Shown in pieces: positions 10,161 to 21,500 of a DNA stretch of 64,000 nucleotides. The stretch is from NCBI GenBank assembly GCA_036925085.1, contig JAUPFP010000009.1, positions 4,388,233 through 4,452,232 on the forward strand, written 5' to 3'. The notes under the pieces were generated by a model, which saw nothing but the letters and a program-made list of their open reading frames with translations, ran no database searches and had not been told where the DNA came from. The DNA is from Brachycybe producta. Taxonomy: Eukaryota > Arthropoda > Diplopoda > Playtdesmida > Andrognathidae. A program made the position numbers and the translations under genes. Each line of letters opens with the position of its first letter. Position 1 is the stretch's first letter.

Positions 10161-11027
10161 TACTTTTCAAATGTGTAACTTTTATATTTTCTGAGATTTC
10201 TCATTTTTAAACATTGGCCATTTTATCTGCGCCATATTATGGTGAGGTACTTTGATAATAGAGTGAGGCATTGCTTCTGAGACACTCTGTATTAAATAAA
10301 GACCCATTTATATTGGTATAAAGAATTTTATATTGGAAACTTATGGGTAAGCAAGTAGGGCCTCCTTTATGGGTTTTCTCTCTCTTTTTCTCAAGAAAGT
10401 TTTTCTTCTTCAAAGCTTTTTACACTTTTATTATATATCAAATGGGAACTGTATTATAATCAAACACAATTGAAACTCAGTGAGGAGCAAAATTAAGACC
10501 TGCCAAAAAAAAAATCGAAACAACTCACTTCTTTTTCATAGATTTCCAAAAAATGGGAACACAATTCAATCTAAGATTTAAACAGAATTTTAAAAGAAAA
10601 TAAATCAGGTGTCAGTCAATATATTAAGTACATGTACTGCATTATGTTTATTGCATACTAGGAAGTTGTCCAGCCCCTCTGCAACAGTTCACTTCTATGA
10701 ACAGTGGCGCAACAACGAGGAGGATGGGGGAGGTTGATCTCCGGGCGCCAACAAACAGAGGCGCCAAACGTTTAGAAATTAAGATTTAAAAAAGACAAAT
10801 TTTGAAAGACAACTTTTTTGCCACTATTTTCCTAATTGCATATTAATTTAATTTAGTAGTTTTCATGTATTGTACAAATTACACTAGTAAACCCGTCGTG
10901 CAATTTGCAAAATTTAAAAAAAGTTGTAGGCTGTGCTATAAGCAATATCTACTAAAGAGAATATAGTAGTTTTTTCATTTTAAGCTAACACTTGCAAAAG
11001 CCTAAAAATTCACATTTATTCACACTA
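10161..11027. other. No gene seen; possible worn hAT-like terminus
   Basis: CAGTGGCGCAACAACGAGGA at about 10701 looks like one end of a hAT-type element, but I found no matching CACTG end. The rest is AT-rich with no coding signal. Confidence 0.3.
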
Positions 11028-11460
11028 ATGGCGCAGTCACACTAGGCTGGTTTCTCAGCTGCTGGTTGCTACTGGCTGGTTGTAGCGCTCTAGTAGCATA
11101 GTCTGAACTGCTACCAGCAGCTGCTTTCACCAGCGGGCTAGTGATTTTAACAGCGGCTGGTGAAGTTGGACACGTCCAACTTTAGCAGCTACCAGCTGGT
11201 CATGTGACTCCCTTCCTGCTGCTGCCATCTAGTGTGAACTTTTTGTTGCTAGTAGTGGCACTAGTGGTAGTTGAAACTCCACTGCTTGGGTTGGTTGTGA
11301 TTAGAGTTTGTGTTTTTGCAAGACGGTGATTGGATGACTTGCACTGCTAATACCAGCAGTGACTGGACAAATGTGAGCCCAAAGCAGCTGCTGCTTGCTG
11401 TTGCTGCTAATAGCCAGCAGCAACCAGCGGCTTGTAAACTAGCCTAGTGTGACTGCCGCT
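11028..11460. mobile_element. GC-richer MITE flanked by TA (433 bp)
   Basis: Ends ATGGCGCAGTCACACTAGG and CCTAGTGTGACTGCCGCT form terminal inverted repeats, with TA on each side (11026-11027, 11461-11462). The interior is dense in CAGC/GCTGG motifs and itself folds (AGTTGGACACGTCCAACTT). No coding capacity. A possible TA duplication fits a Tc1/mariner-like source but is only two bases. Confidence 0.75.
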
Positions 11461-11469
11461 TAATACAAG

Positions 11470-11944
11470 CTACTCAAATTTGTGTGAGTAGCCTGCAGGA
11501 GGGCGTTCACAGTAATGTAGTCTCGGGGCACAAAATTCCTTGTGGCGGCACTGTCTATGAATGGTTTCTTTCATGGTTTCATAGGTTTTCGTGGTTTCTT
11601 CACCCTCCCCCCAAATTTTGGTTATTTCCATGGGCGCCCGCACATAGGAGGAAGAGTGGGCATTTGCACCCCCCCCCCCCACCCTTGGAAAATTAATATC
11701 TAATTTTTTTTACCTACTACTACTTTAACCAACTTCTTCGCACTAAAGATCTAAAGATCCATAAAGTGGAACTCAGAAATTTAAGTTAATAAAACTTGGA
11801 TCCTGTTTTGCATTTTTCGAGCTCTTGCAAAAAAATTTAACCTTGACCATTGTGTTTACCCCCTTTGCCCCTTTTACAAAAATTTCTGCCCATGGTTATT
11901 TGCAGTATTTTTGATTAATTTTTCTTAAACTTTTACAAAAAAAA
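11470..11944. other. No gene seen
   Basis: A short G+C-richer patch (11500-11690) contains a C-run at about 11670-11681. No splice-supported coding frame was found. Confidence 0.4.
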
Positions 11945-12310
11945 AAAAAGTCCACAGAAATTCCATAGAAAAAAAGTCTGCAGAAATTCCATAGAAAAAA
12001 GTCAGCAGAAATTCCATTAAAAAAAGTCAGCAGAAATCCCATAGAAAAAAGTCTCCAGAAAATACCATAGAAAAAAAAGTCTGCCGAAAATCCTTAGAAA
12101 AAAGTCTGCAGAAATTCTGCAGGTTTTTGGCACTCTCTCTATTTTGCAAAAAGTTTGCAACATTTTTGAGGATTTCTGTACAGCACAGATGTTTTCTGCA
12201 CAAATCCACAGAAATACTGCAAACTTGTTTTGCAAAATAGAGGCGCCAAAAATGTGTAGAATATCTGCAGACTTTTTTTCTGTAGAATTTCTGCAGAATA
12301 CTTCTAGCAG
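11945..12310. repeat. Foldback element with short tandem repeats
   Basis: A 5' part repeats AAAAAAGTCTGCAGAAATTC-like units at about 26-30 bp. Around 12105-12160 the sequence reads GTTTTTGGCACTCTCTCTAT then TTTGCAAAAAGTTTGC, and 12215-12275 gives its near complement. The structure is a long stem-loop and is not coding. Confidence 0.6.
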
Positions 12311-12502
12311 GGAATGTACGTGGGACCAATAGGACCATGCATAGTTCAGATAATAAAAAGTTCATATAATCGAACTCCCTTTAAAAAATGGAGAAAAGTA
12401 AGAAAAATAAACTACTGCAAAGAAATTTTTTTAATTTCCGTTAAGAATTCCATAAGAATAATTAAAAAAAAATTGGTTCCCATAACAATTACAATTAAAA
12501 AA

Positions 12503-12860
12503 GTACTCTGCTAGCAGCCAAATAGGCCTATGGCAGAGAGACATAAAAAGTCCACATGCAGCATTAAGCATTGTCAAGGACATATATAAAGAAACAAAAT
12601 TAATAAACAATTGTCAATCCTCCAAAACAAAATTATCCCCATTCACCCCTGCCTCAGGAATAGAGTTCCATTGTCTTATAACTCTAGGAAAAATAGACCA
12701 ATAATATGAATCTGTCTTTAGCAAAAATCTCCCTAATTTTCCTAGAGTGGTCAGCCCTGCCCATGTATAGTGCTTTATGAATATCACTGGACTGTGGTTT
12801 AGGACAATCACCACGTGTAATTTTCCCAATAACCGACAATGCTTTACTGTAGTTAAAAAA
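12503..12860 (-). pseudogene. Dead LINE 3' end (reverse transcriptase tail)
   Basis: On the minus strand one frame reads ALSVIGKITRGDCPK then HKALYMGRADHSRKIREIF, and a shifted frame continues LKTDSYYWSIFPRVIRQW then NSIPEAG. The FPRxIRxWNSIPE block is typical of the extreme C-terminus of many non-LTR retrotransposon polymerases. The frame change near 12715 breaks it. It is followed by a stop, a 3' UTR and a terminal GCCATAGGCCTATTTGGCTG hairpin ending AGCAGAGTAC at 12503, then an AATTGTAATTG tail. Only this 3' fragment remains, as expected of 5'-truncated LINE insertions. Confidence 0.75.
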
Positions 12861-13013
12861 TGGATAAATAAAGGGGAAAAAAAATCTCATGTAAACATTT
12901 TGAAATCCTGAAGGTTTTTTTTGAAAAAAAAATCCCAGAATGATACAAAAAATAAATATTGACTTTTTTTTGCATTTGTTTATAAACAACCGTTTTTCAA
13001 CATGAGTTATTTG

Positions 13014-13222
13014 ACAGGCAATTAAAAAACGGGATAAACAGACGTTGGCTTCACCCTTTTTATGACGAACGGCAACTTCTAATTGGTTGGTTATGTCGTC
13101 TGACGTCACATATGCTCCGCCCTTTTCAACGTCGAACCACACAACAAAACCAATTAGAAGTTGCCGTTCGTCATAAAAAGGGCGGAGCCAACGTCTGTTT
13201 ATCCCGTTTTCTAATTGCCTGT
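13014..13222 (-). mobile_element. Promoter-like palindromic MITE, copy 2
   Basis: A 209-bp element in opposite orientation to copy 1, with ends ACAGGCAATTA and TAATTGCCTGT and a perfect 8-bp target duplication, GTTATTTG, at 13006-13013 and 13223-13230. It contains TGACGTCA at 13101-13108, GC-box-like GGGCGGAGC and CCAAT-like motifs. Confidence 0.92.
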
Positions 13223-13829
13223 GTTATTTGGGCTTTCAATATTTTTTTTTGGTCAGTTTGTTTATATTTTGACAACTGAAGAAAAAAAAAATGATTCTAC
13301 TTCTCGAGACATTTTTTTTTCTGTAAAAAAATTCCTTGAGTGGTTTTCTTTTTGTGAACAGGTCAATAAACTGAATATACTATAGAAAAGTTAGTTGAAA
13401 AAAAAACTGGTATTTTAGCCCTCCCTTGGTCAAAATTAACATTAATGATGCTACTTTATAAATAGTGAACGTGATTTAAAGAAAAAACAATGTTTGTCTT
13501 TGTTTTTTTTTTCTTTCTGAAATGATTTATGGGGGCGTCAGTTCTTGACTTTTAAGTTAACCCTCCAAGCTTAAGTGTAGGTGAGAGGTAATTTATTAAC
13601 TGTTATATACAACAACAAAAAAAGACAGAACAAGAAAAGCTAAACAGATAAACAACTAATCTGAATAAACCAAGAAAATAACTTAAAAAGAATTTTTAAC
13701 TAGATAAACAGTAATTTAATTGGACAAAAAAAATTGAAACCCATAATAAAGAGGAGCTAAACTGAATAGTTAAGCTGAACAACAATTAAAAGTGCTAAAC
13801 AAAGACTTGAACTCTAAAGAAGTGTTAAT
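13223..13829. other. No gene seen
   Basis: AT-rich with A/T runs. Nothing beyond low-complexity sequence. Confidence 0.5.
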
Positions 13830-14650
13830 CTGAAGTGTTGAGCTTGACAAGAGCTGTATAAAATGTTAATCAGAAAGGTGAAGCTTGAAGCTTGAAAAAA
13901 GCTGCATAAAATGCAAAATTGTAGTGTAAAGTTTGACAAGAGCTACATAAAGGGTTAATTGAAACGTAAAGATTGACAAGAGCTGCATCAAGTGCTAAAC
14001 TGAAGCATAAAGCTTAACAAGAGCTGCATAAAGTGCAAAACTGAAGTGTAAAGCTTGACAAGTGCTGTATAAAGTGCTAATCTGGAGTGTAAAGCTATTA
14101 AGAGCTGCATAAAGTGCTGAGCTGAAGTGTAAATCTTGACAAAACTACATGTAAATAAAGTGCTAACATAAAGTGTAAAGCTTGACAAGAGTTGCATAAA
14201 GTGCAAATCTTTATTGTAAAGCTTGACAAGAGCTGCATAAAGTGCAAATCTTTAGTGTAAAGCTTGACAAAATAAAAGTGCATAAAGACTGAATAAAGTG
14301 CTAAACTGTAGTGTAAAGCTTAACAAGAACTGCATAAAGTGCTAAACTGTAGTGTAAAGCTTAACAAGAACTGCATAAAGTGCTAAACTGAAGTATAAAG
14401 CTTGACAAGTGCTGTATAAAGTACTAAACCTAAGTGTGACTCTTGACAAGAGCTGCATGATATAGTGTTAAACTGAAAGTGTCAAGCTAGACAAAAGCTG
14501 CACAAAGTGCTGAACTGAAGTGCGATGCTTGACAAGAGTTGTACTAAATGAAAGTAATATAGTCTTGACAAGTGCAACATACAGTGCTAAGCTTAAGTAT
14601 GAGAAGAGCTGTATAAAATGCTAATCAAAACAAAAATCCTAAAAAGAGCT
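13830..14650 (+). repeat. Minisatellite, about 41-bp unit
   Basis: Unit: AAGTGCTAAACTGAAGTGTA then AAGCTTGACAAGAGCTGCAT, plus A. About 19 copies, cleanest at 13980-14400 and degenerate at both ends. The GCTAAACTG and ACAAGAGCT words also occur in the 36-bp array at 47 kb. Confidence 0.85.
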
Positions 14651-15039
14651 AAACTGAAACAATGACACGAAAGGAAAAAGCTTTTGGAAGAAAGTTAAAC
14701 TAAACCAAAAGCCAAAATAAGAGCTAAATAGTTGTAAAAAGCTAAAACTTCCAAACTCTTTATTTCTATACGAGGTTTAAACCCCATTACAGTAAATACG
14801 TGCCATGAATATGTAGTACCCTCAATTCCTTTTTACAACAAGCAATCTCTTCAAGACATTTTTTTTACATTCAAAGATAACAAAGGGTATTTTTAAATTT
14901 TTACTTGAACATCAATCTTATACAGAGATTGAGGTCCTTTAGGGTCCAAATTCAACAATGGAGATTTTTTGGCACTTGAACTTCAACTTGAACCCTCAAA
15001 GATATACAGTAGGTTATATTTAAAAAAAATACCACTATT
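14651..15039. repeat. Family C fragment (ACTTCAACTTGAACCCTC)
   Basis: GCACTTGAACTTCAACTTGA then ACCCTCAAAG at about 14970-15000 matches blocks in the 21.5-22.3 kb array and near 57.4 and 58.2 kb. The rest is AT-rich without coding signal. Confidence 0.45.
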
Positions 15040-15400
15040 CAGGGCTGTCTTTAAGTCTTTTGTGGCCCCCTGGCACAAGATTTATTTGAGGCACCCCCAA
15101 CCATGCCTTACAAATAAACTCATTGTTTTTCCCAAGAAACCAGTGTTCTATATATAAAAAGTATTGATGATTCCATGATGATTTCCATTGTATATATTGG
15201 AACAGGACTTTTATGAAGTAAATCACATAAGTGAATAGGCCTATTTTTTAAAATAGTAAAATGTTTTTGATGTCGGATAAATTTAAATTACAGATTTCAA
15301 AATACAGAAAATAGTGACAATTAACTGACTGAGGCCCTAGTTTAGACAGAGGCCCTGGTCCAGGGCCCAGTTGGCCCCCCCTCCCATTAAGATGGCACTG
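15040..15400. mobile_element. hAT-like non-autonomous element with perfect 8-bp duplication
   Basis: The element starts CAGGGCTGTCTTTAAG and ends TTAAGATGGCACTG, forming imperfect terminal inverted repeats. It is flanked by CCACTATT at 15032-15039 and 15401-15408. An 8-bp duplication with CAG...CTG ends is the hAT pattern. The 361-bp interior has a GGCCC-rich right half and no transposase. Confidence 0.85.
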
Positions 15401-15639
15401 CCACTATTGTATTTCTTTACCCTTCTAGTTTCAAATTAACTTTGCTACAAAAAAAAACAACAACTAAAAACTAAAATTAACTTTCTTCTAACTTTCTCTA
15501 GTTACACATCTTGAATATCTCATATTCAGAAAATAATGTCATTATAAAACAAAAAATGCAGTCATTGCAAAATATGCAAATGAAGGAGAACAATGGACTA
15601 GAACACTCCATTTTCAGCATTACAGAAACAAGATTAAAT

Positions 15640-15855
15640 TATGGATCCAACACATGCATAAAAAACATAACATAAAATATGTATATTTGGAAAAAGTTAC
15701 AGCTAACAATTTCTGCTTTCTTTGGCGTTCAAAGGTTCTTATACAGAAAAAAAAAACTAGGCAGAGAAGCCATAAAGAATAATGTGTCTGAATGATGCCT
15801 TTCTATTGGCTGATAATATTTAATTCTGCGTAACAGAATAGAAAAAGATCAAACA
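15640..15855. mobile_element. Dispersed element (GGATCACACATGCAG family), copy 2
   Basis: Same block order as the 4.8-kb copy: an ACACATGCA block, GAAGCCATAAAGAATAATGT, then TTTCTATTGGCTGATA. Diverged by substitutions and small indels. Confidence 0.6.
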
Positions 15856-15984
15856 ATTTTAGCTTTTTTTTTCTGCTTACTTTTCCCTACTGCCAAATTT
15901 AATAGAATAAAAGTATTTTTAAATAAAAGAAATTCTATTTTTAGTTGGCTTTTTCTGCATTTGAGAAGGCCTTAGATGAAACTT

Positions 15985-16270
15985 AAAATCTTTTTATAAA
16001 CTAGAATAGTAAATGAAAGACTGAAGGATTTTAATTTTAATATTATGAGAATTTCAAATTATTGATTTTTCTTTTTGTGTGTGTTTTGCTTCAAGTTTGA
16101 AACCAAAAAATGCAGAAAACTTGATTAAATTTAAAAAAAAAACTTTCAAATTTGATCCATATTGCAACAGCCATAAAAAGCTTATTTTAAAATATCTATC
16201 AACATGAAAATATCTTTCATCTACTAAAAATCTAGTTACTCTTCTAGTTTCTAAAACGCTTTAAAAATGA
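15985..16270. mobile_element. Family A palindromic MITE
   Basis: ACTAGAATAGTAAATGAAAG near 16002 and AAAAGCTTATTTTAAAATAT with TACTCTTCTAGTTTCTAAAA near 16177-16258 are the two arms. Confidence 0.6.
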
Positions 16271-16329
16271 TTTTAAACAATTGACGGTTTTCTAATTTAA
16301 GTGTACTTAAAGTGAGCTTAACTAATAAT

Positions 16330-16571
16330 ACCTTGTACTCACACATGAGTTAAATGAATTCAAATTAAATGTGTTTAGGTGAATTATACGGAATCCAGTT
16401 AAGGACATGAACCAAATAAAAATTGATTTTATTATTAATATTTTAAATTGAAATACTAAATCAATATTTTGTCAATAGTTTATACATTAAATTTAAGTAT
16501 TAACTCAATATTTTCAGATTATTAACTGAATAAATTGAATTCGACATATTGTTTGTTTGCTCTTCACAGAG
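16330..16571 (-). repeat. Right arm of the long inverted repeat (partner at 2-245)
   Basis: This arm ends GCTCTTCACAGAG at 16559-16571, the exact complement of bases 2-14. Shared landmarks are the GAATTATACGGAATCCAG stretch and the AAATTGAATTCGACATATTG stretch. The two arms enclose about 16.1 kb containing the midkine-like exons. Confidence 0.85.
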
Positions 16572-16599
16572 CTTTGTAGTACATAATTATTTAAGAGGC

Positions 16600-17340
16600 T
16601 AGATACATCGTTTAGTTCAAAATTTCTCCGAATGTAGGCGCTGCGATCGTTGTTGATTGAGAAACGGTTTTTTAACGTTTTTTCTCCCGGTTCGAAGTCA
16701 CATAATAATTAATAGAAAAATAATTTCGCGTGCTAACCGTATAAAAAGAAAACATTGTGAAGCCAGTAGATTAATGCACGTAATAATTATTTTGTTATTG
16801 TTCTGAGTTGTTTTTAACGGGAGTTCTTCAAATGTTTGGGTGACGGTTTTTTGCTCCTATGGGACTTAACATGGAGTTAAAAAAACGTAAGATTTTAAAT
16901 GTTATTTAAAAATAGAAAGCCCTTTTAAAATTTAGAAAAAGGAATAATCCTGAAGGCAATAAACACATGTAAGTACGTGCTAATTTTTCTGATTGCTCTA
17001 AATCATTTTTAATCAGAGTTCTCTTAACTTTTGTTGGACGGTGTTTTAGTCCTATGGAACTTAACATGGTTTAAAAATGTACCATTTTAAACGTTATTAA
17101 AAAATAGAAGGACCTTTTCAAAATTTATAAAAAGGAAACATCGTGAAGCCAATACATGAATGTATGTGCTAATTATTTTGTTGTTGTTCTAAATCAGTTT
17201 TAACGAGAGTTTTTCAAATGTTTGTGGGACGGTTTTGGGGCCAATGGGATTTAACATGGGGTTGAAAAAACGAACGACTTTGAACGTTGTTTAAAAATAG
17301 AAAGACCTTTTCAAAAATTATATAAATCGAGCACATGAAA
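16600..17340 (+). repeat. Satellite-like tandem array, about 190-195-bp period
   Basis: The block ACGG-TTTTG-(C)CTATGGGA-CTTAACATGG followed by TTTAAAAA-CG and AAAATAGAA-GACCTTTTCA recurs near 16842, 17037 and 17226, with a diverged unit from about 16650. Units also share GTGAAGCCA-TA and TTATTTTGTTGTTGTTCT blocks. Confidence 0.75.
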
Positions 17341-18044
17341 AACAATAGTTTTTATTGCATTTTGCGCTTTATTGTATTTTAATTGAGCGATTGTGAGGCA
17401 ATTTCTTTCAGTTTTAGTAACACTATATAAGAACACTCATTTGTCTCGTTGTCGTCTGCTCAAAACAACAAGATGGACGTGGATCTAGGCTCTTAAATGC
17501 ATTTAAATTATAAGGTGTGTACTTGGTATAAAGGAGCACTAAAGATAGCTAAACTTCACAAAAGCTAAATTGATAAAAGAGCTAAAATATGAGCTAACAG
17601 CAACTAAACTTTATTTTTTTGCAATTGTAAACATCGAATTTCCCCATTTGTATCAAGTTCTTTCCTTCTTTTGTTAAAAAAAAAATGATTGGAACTGCCT
17701 GAATTATCTTTTCAAACAAGAAACTTAGGGTTATTTTGAAATTGTACCCCACTTAAATTTCCAATTCTAGTTTTTTTGAAAGACGTGAAATCTGATAAGA
17801 TTGAATAAAAAAAAGTCCCACCTTCATTGAAACCAACTCGTGAAAGCTTGTTGTAATGTTTTTTGAACACCTGAAAATACACACCTGACAGTCCCCCATC
17901 CCCAATCAAATTTAATGTCCTTGGTGTATGGGAACCGAGCTCGCTAACCCGGTTTAAAAAAAAAGTGCTGGGGAAAAAAGTTTGATTTTAGATAAGAAAC
18001 TAGTTCTATTAGATATTGATTGAGACATAAGATTTTTACAGGTG
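17341..18044. other. No gene seen
   Basis: Includes a short run of AGCTAAA-like words (17540-17605) resembling the 36-bp minisatellite unit at 47 kb. Otherwise AT-rich and non-coding. Confidence 0.45.
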
Positions 18045-18920
18045 AGGTTTAAGGTGGTTTTAAAGTGTAAACATCCTCCCCCTTTGAACTCTGGTTATTC
18101 TATCTTTTAGTAACAAAAATTTGAAAAGTGCTTTAGAAACTAGAAGGGTAGTAGCACCAACACATCACATTACATATTTTCATTTTAATATCTTTCAAAA
18201 TAAGCTTTTTATGTGAGTTTGAAGAGAGAAAAAAACCTATTCAGCTACCGTTCTAGTATCTAACACTTTCAGTTTCTTCTTAGTGTTGAAAATCAGATGT
18301 TGCAAAACGACAATAACTGGGTTAAAACTCTTGTTTATGGCAGTTTGAAAAAATGATTGAAAATGTTGCTTTTTCATCCAACTTGAGGTGAAAAATGAAA
18401 ATTGAGAATTTGAAATGTTAACAACAACTATCTTAAGTTTTTCAAATGTGTTACTTTTGTCTCTGAGATATTTAATTTTAAACAAAAGTTGTTTGAAAGT
18501 GTTTTCTGAAACTAGAAGGGTAGCCCAATCACTTTTAAAAGGGTATTTTCATGCTGATATCTTTCAAAATAAGCTTTTTTTAATAGTAATTTAGTGACTC
18601 ACCTGCCGTTCTAGTTTCTAACACACTTGCAATTTTCAATTTTTTTTGTTTTTAGGAGAAACTTAAAGGTATTTAGGAAACTAGAAGGGTATCTCAATCA
18701 TTTAAGGACATTTTAATGCTGAAATATCTTTTAAAATAAACTTTTTATGGCAGTTTGAAATTGACCCAACTTTAAGCAGATGATATTTTTTTAAAAAAAA
18801 TTTTCTCTTTAAAAAGTTTATTTTGAAAGATAACATCATGAAAATACTATTTTAGTGACTCAGCTGCCGTTCTAGTTTCTAACACACTTTCTGCTGAAAT
18901 GTAGAATAACCAGAGTTCAT
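18045..18920. mobile_element. Cluster of family A palindromic MITEs
   Basis: Three left arms (ACTAGAAGGGTA near 18138, 18512 and 18681) and right arms (CCGTTCTAGTTTCTAACAC near 18606 and 18867; AAAAGTTTATTTTGAAAGAT near 18816). Copies have a CTGCCGTTCTAG variant in place of CTACCCTTCTAG. Confidence 0.7.
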
Positions 18921-19640
18921 AAAAATAAGCTGTTTATTAAACATATAACCAAATTGACAAGTGACTGAAACCCCTTATAAAACAGATGTATTTCATCCTA
19001 ATGATTAAGGGTTAATTAAGTTGTTGATTGAGAATATATTTTGTATTTGTCATGTTTATCACATTATTTTCGCCATCATTTTTTATGATCCAACAACACA
19101 TTAAAAGAAAGTTGTAATTTTTGTTTTTAAATTTCAAGTATTTTTTTTTTCTAATTATCTGATAATTTGAAATTTCCAAATTCATCTTAAAAGCCAATTT
19201 TCATTTTTTTCTTGTCAAGTTTTCTTTTTTGTAATGAATAACAAAAACGGTTTAACGATTTCGATAATTTGCTGCTCATTTTTTAATGGGTGGAGGGGTA
19301 GAGTGGGGTAATTTACCCACACATATGTTGCCCACCCTTACCAACACCCTCAACTTTTTAAGATAAAAAAACCCTCGAGAAGAAGAAGAAGAAAAAATGA
19401 AACTGATGATGTCTGTTGAACATATGTTCAAAACTCAAGTGGTTTTTTTTTTCTTCTTCTTTCTCTCTGTTTTTCAAATATAATTACTAATTATTGTTGG
19501 GTTACCAACCCTTAGATTTCTGTCAACTTGTCAACCATTCAATTTAGTCTTAAATCCATCAGAGACAAACCCCTCCCCCCCACCCTTTAACTGAGGTTTA
19601 TAAAGCCGAAACTAAAAAAAAAGTAACTTTGGCAATTTGA
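18921..19640. other. No gene seen
   Basis: AT-rich with an AGAAGAAGAAG run near 19379 and T/C runs. No coding signal. Confidence 0.5.
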
Positions 19641-20895
19641 ATTTCAACTTCAATTTCAGTGGTTCTACTTGGATTTGAGGGGTTTTATTTGGATTTGAAG
19701 AGTACTATTTGGATTTGAGGGGTTCTACTTGAATTTGAGGGGTTTTATTTGGATTTGAGAAATTCTATTTGGATTTGAGAGGTTCTGCTTTAATTTAGAG
19801 GGCCTCTACTTGAATTTGATGCCTTTTACTTGAATTTGTGGAGTTCGACTTGGATTTGAGGGGTTCTATTTGGATTTAAAGGGTTCTATTCGGATTTCAG
19901 GAGTTCTGTCTGGATTTGAGGGGTTCTACTTGAATATGAAAGGTTCTTTTCAGATTTGAGGAGTTCTACTTGAATATGAAAGGTTCTTTTCAGATTTGAG
20001 GAGTTCTAGTTGGATTTGAGGGGTTCTACTTGAATATGAGGGGTTCTATTTGGATTTGTGGGCTTCTACTTGAATTTGTGGAGTTCTACTTGGATTTGAG
20101 CAGTTCTACTTCAATTTGAGAGGTTCTATTTGGATTTGAAGAGTTCTATTCGGATTTGAAGAGTTCTATTCGGATTTGAAGAGTTCTATTCGGATTTGAG
20201 GAGTTCTATTTGGATTTGAGAAATTCTATTTGGATTTGAGCAGTTCTGCTTTAATTTAGAGGGCCTCTACTTGAATTTGATGCCTTTTACTTGAATTTGT
20301 GGAGTTCGACTTGGATTTGAGGGGTTCTATTTGGATTTAAGGGGTTCTATTCATATTTCAGGAGTTCTATTTGAATTTGAGGGGTTCTACTTGAATATGA
20401 GGGGTTCTTTTCAGATTTGAGGAGTTCTAGTTGAATATGAGGGGTTCTATTTGGATTTGTGAGCTTCTACTTGAATTTGTGGGCTTCTACTTGAATTTGT
20501 GGGCTTCTCCTTGAATTTGTGGAGTTCTACTTGGATTTGAGCAGTTCTACTTGGATTTGAGCAGTTCTACTTCAATTTGAGAGGTTCTATTTGGATTTGA
20601 GGAATTCTATTCGGATTTGAGGAGTTCTATTCGGATTTGAGGAGTTCTATTTGGATTTGAGGAGTTCTATTCGGATTTGAGGAGTTCTATTCGGATTTGA
20701 GGAGTTCTATTTGGATTTGAGAAGTTCTATTTGGATTTGAGGGGTTATACTTGAATTTAAAGGGTTATACTTGAATTTAAGGGCTTCTACTTGAATTTGT
20801 GTAGTTCTCCTTGGATTTGAGGAGTTCTGCTTGTATTTGAGGAATCCCTATTTGAATTTGAGGGATTCTATTTGAATTTGAGGTATTCGTAGCAT
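19641..20895 (+). repeat. Large minisatellite, 20-bp unit (GGTTCTACTTGAATTTGAGG)
   Basis: About 60 units over 1.25 kb. Variants GAGTTCTATTCGGATTTGAG and GGTTCTATTTGGATTTGAGG occur in blocks. Higher-order structure is visible: the segment 'TTTAGAGGGCCTCTACTTGA ... GGAGTTCGACTTGGATTTGA' appears at 19793-19860 and again at 20255-20315, about 460 bp apart, so blocks of units were duplicated together. Confidence 0.92.
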
Positions 20896-21500
20896 TACCA
20901 TGTAGAAGTTGATGGGTTGTCTGAAGTATTTACAGATTCCACTCGGAATTGCAAAGTTAGATGAAGGGCTTCAAGCTGCAAATAAAATTTGTGGGGCTAA
21001 ATTGTGAGCTCAGAGCTCCAACAAAAAGTTAAGGGTTAACTTAAGGGTTTAGGTTGTAATAAGAACTGCAATGTTGAGGTACTTTATAAAAAATAACATG
21101 TTATGAGTCTGACAAAGAGTACTCAATCTCTTACAAATTATGGCTAGAACTCTTAAAAGAAAATCTTCCAATAAATAGAATGGAAAACCTTCATATGTTC
21201 AGACAAAATGGCCGCCAAAAGAGGGCTCCATAAAAAGAAAAGGAAAAACTCATAAACAGTATTTAGGTTAGTGAATAGAGCAAAAATGAAAGCCAATAAA
21301 ATGCGCCTGTAATTAGTGGTTTGCCTATGAGGAACTATAGAAAACAGGGTTTAGGAAGTGGGGTGGTGGGTGCTTATGAAAGCCCAACCATAAGAAAAGA
21401 CCTAATTGCAACAAATTATTGACCAACCATACCCTCTAGGGCCTATATATAATCTATATATAATTCACATCTAAGGCACAGAGTCAAGAAAGAAAAACCC
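20896..21500. other. No gene seen
   Basis: Mixed AT-rich sequence between two arrays. No coding or element boundary recognised. Confidence 0.45.

Noticed and set aside
12027-12365. 112-codon minus-strand Cys-rich frame
   Set aside because: It lies in a foldback/tandem element, and its Cys and Phe come from TGCAGA and TTTTTT words.
2-16571. Polinton/Maverick-type giant transposon bounded by the long inverted repeats
   Set aside because: Size and long inverted ends fit superficially, but there is no polymerase, integrase, capsid or ATPase coding sequence between them, and the ends lack the usual terminal pattern.
16670-16720. tRNA-like B box (GGTTCGAAGTC)
   Set aside because: No A box at the right distance, no acceptor stem, and it lies in a satellite unit.
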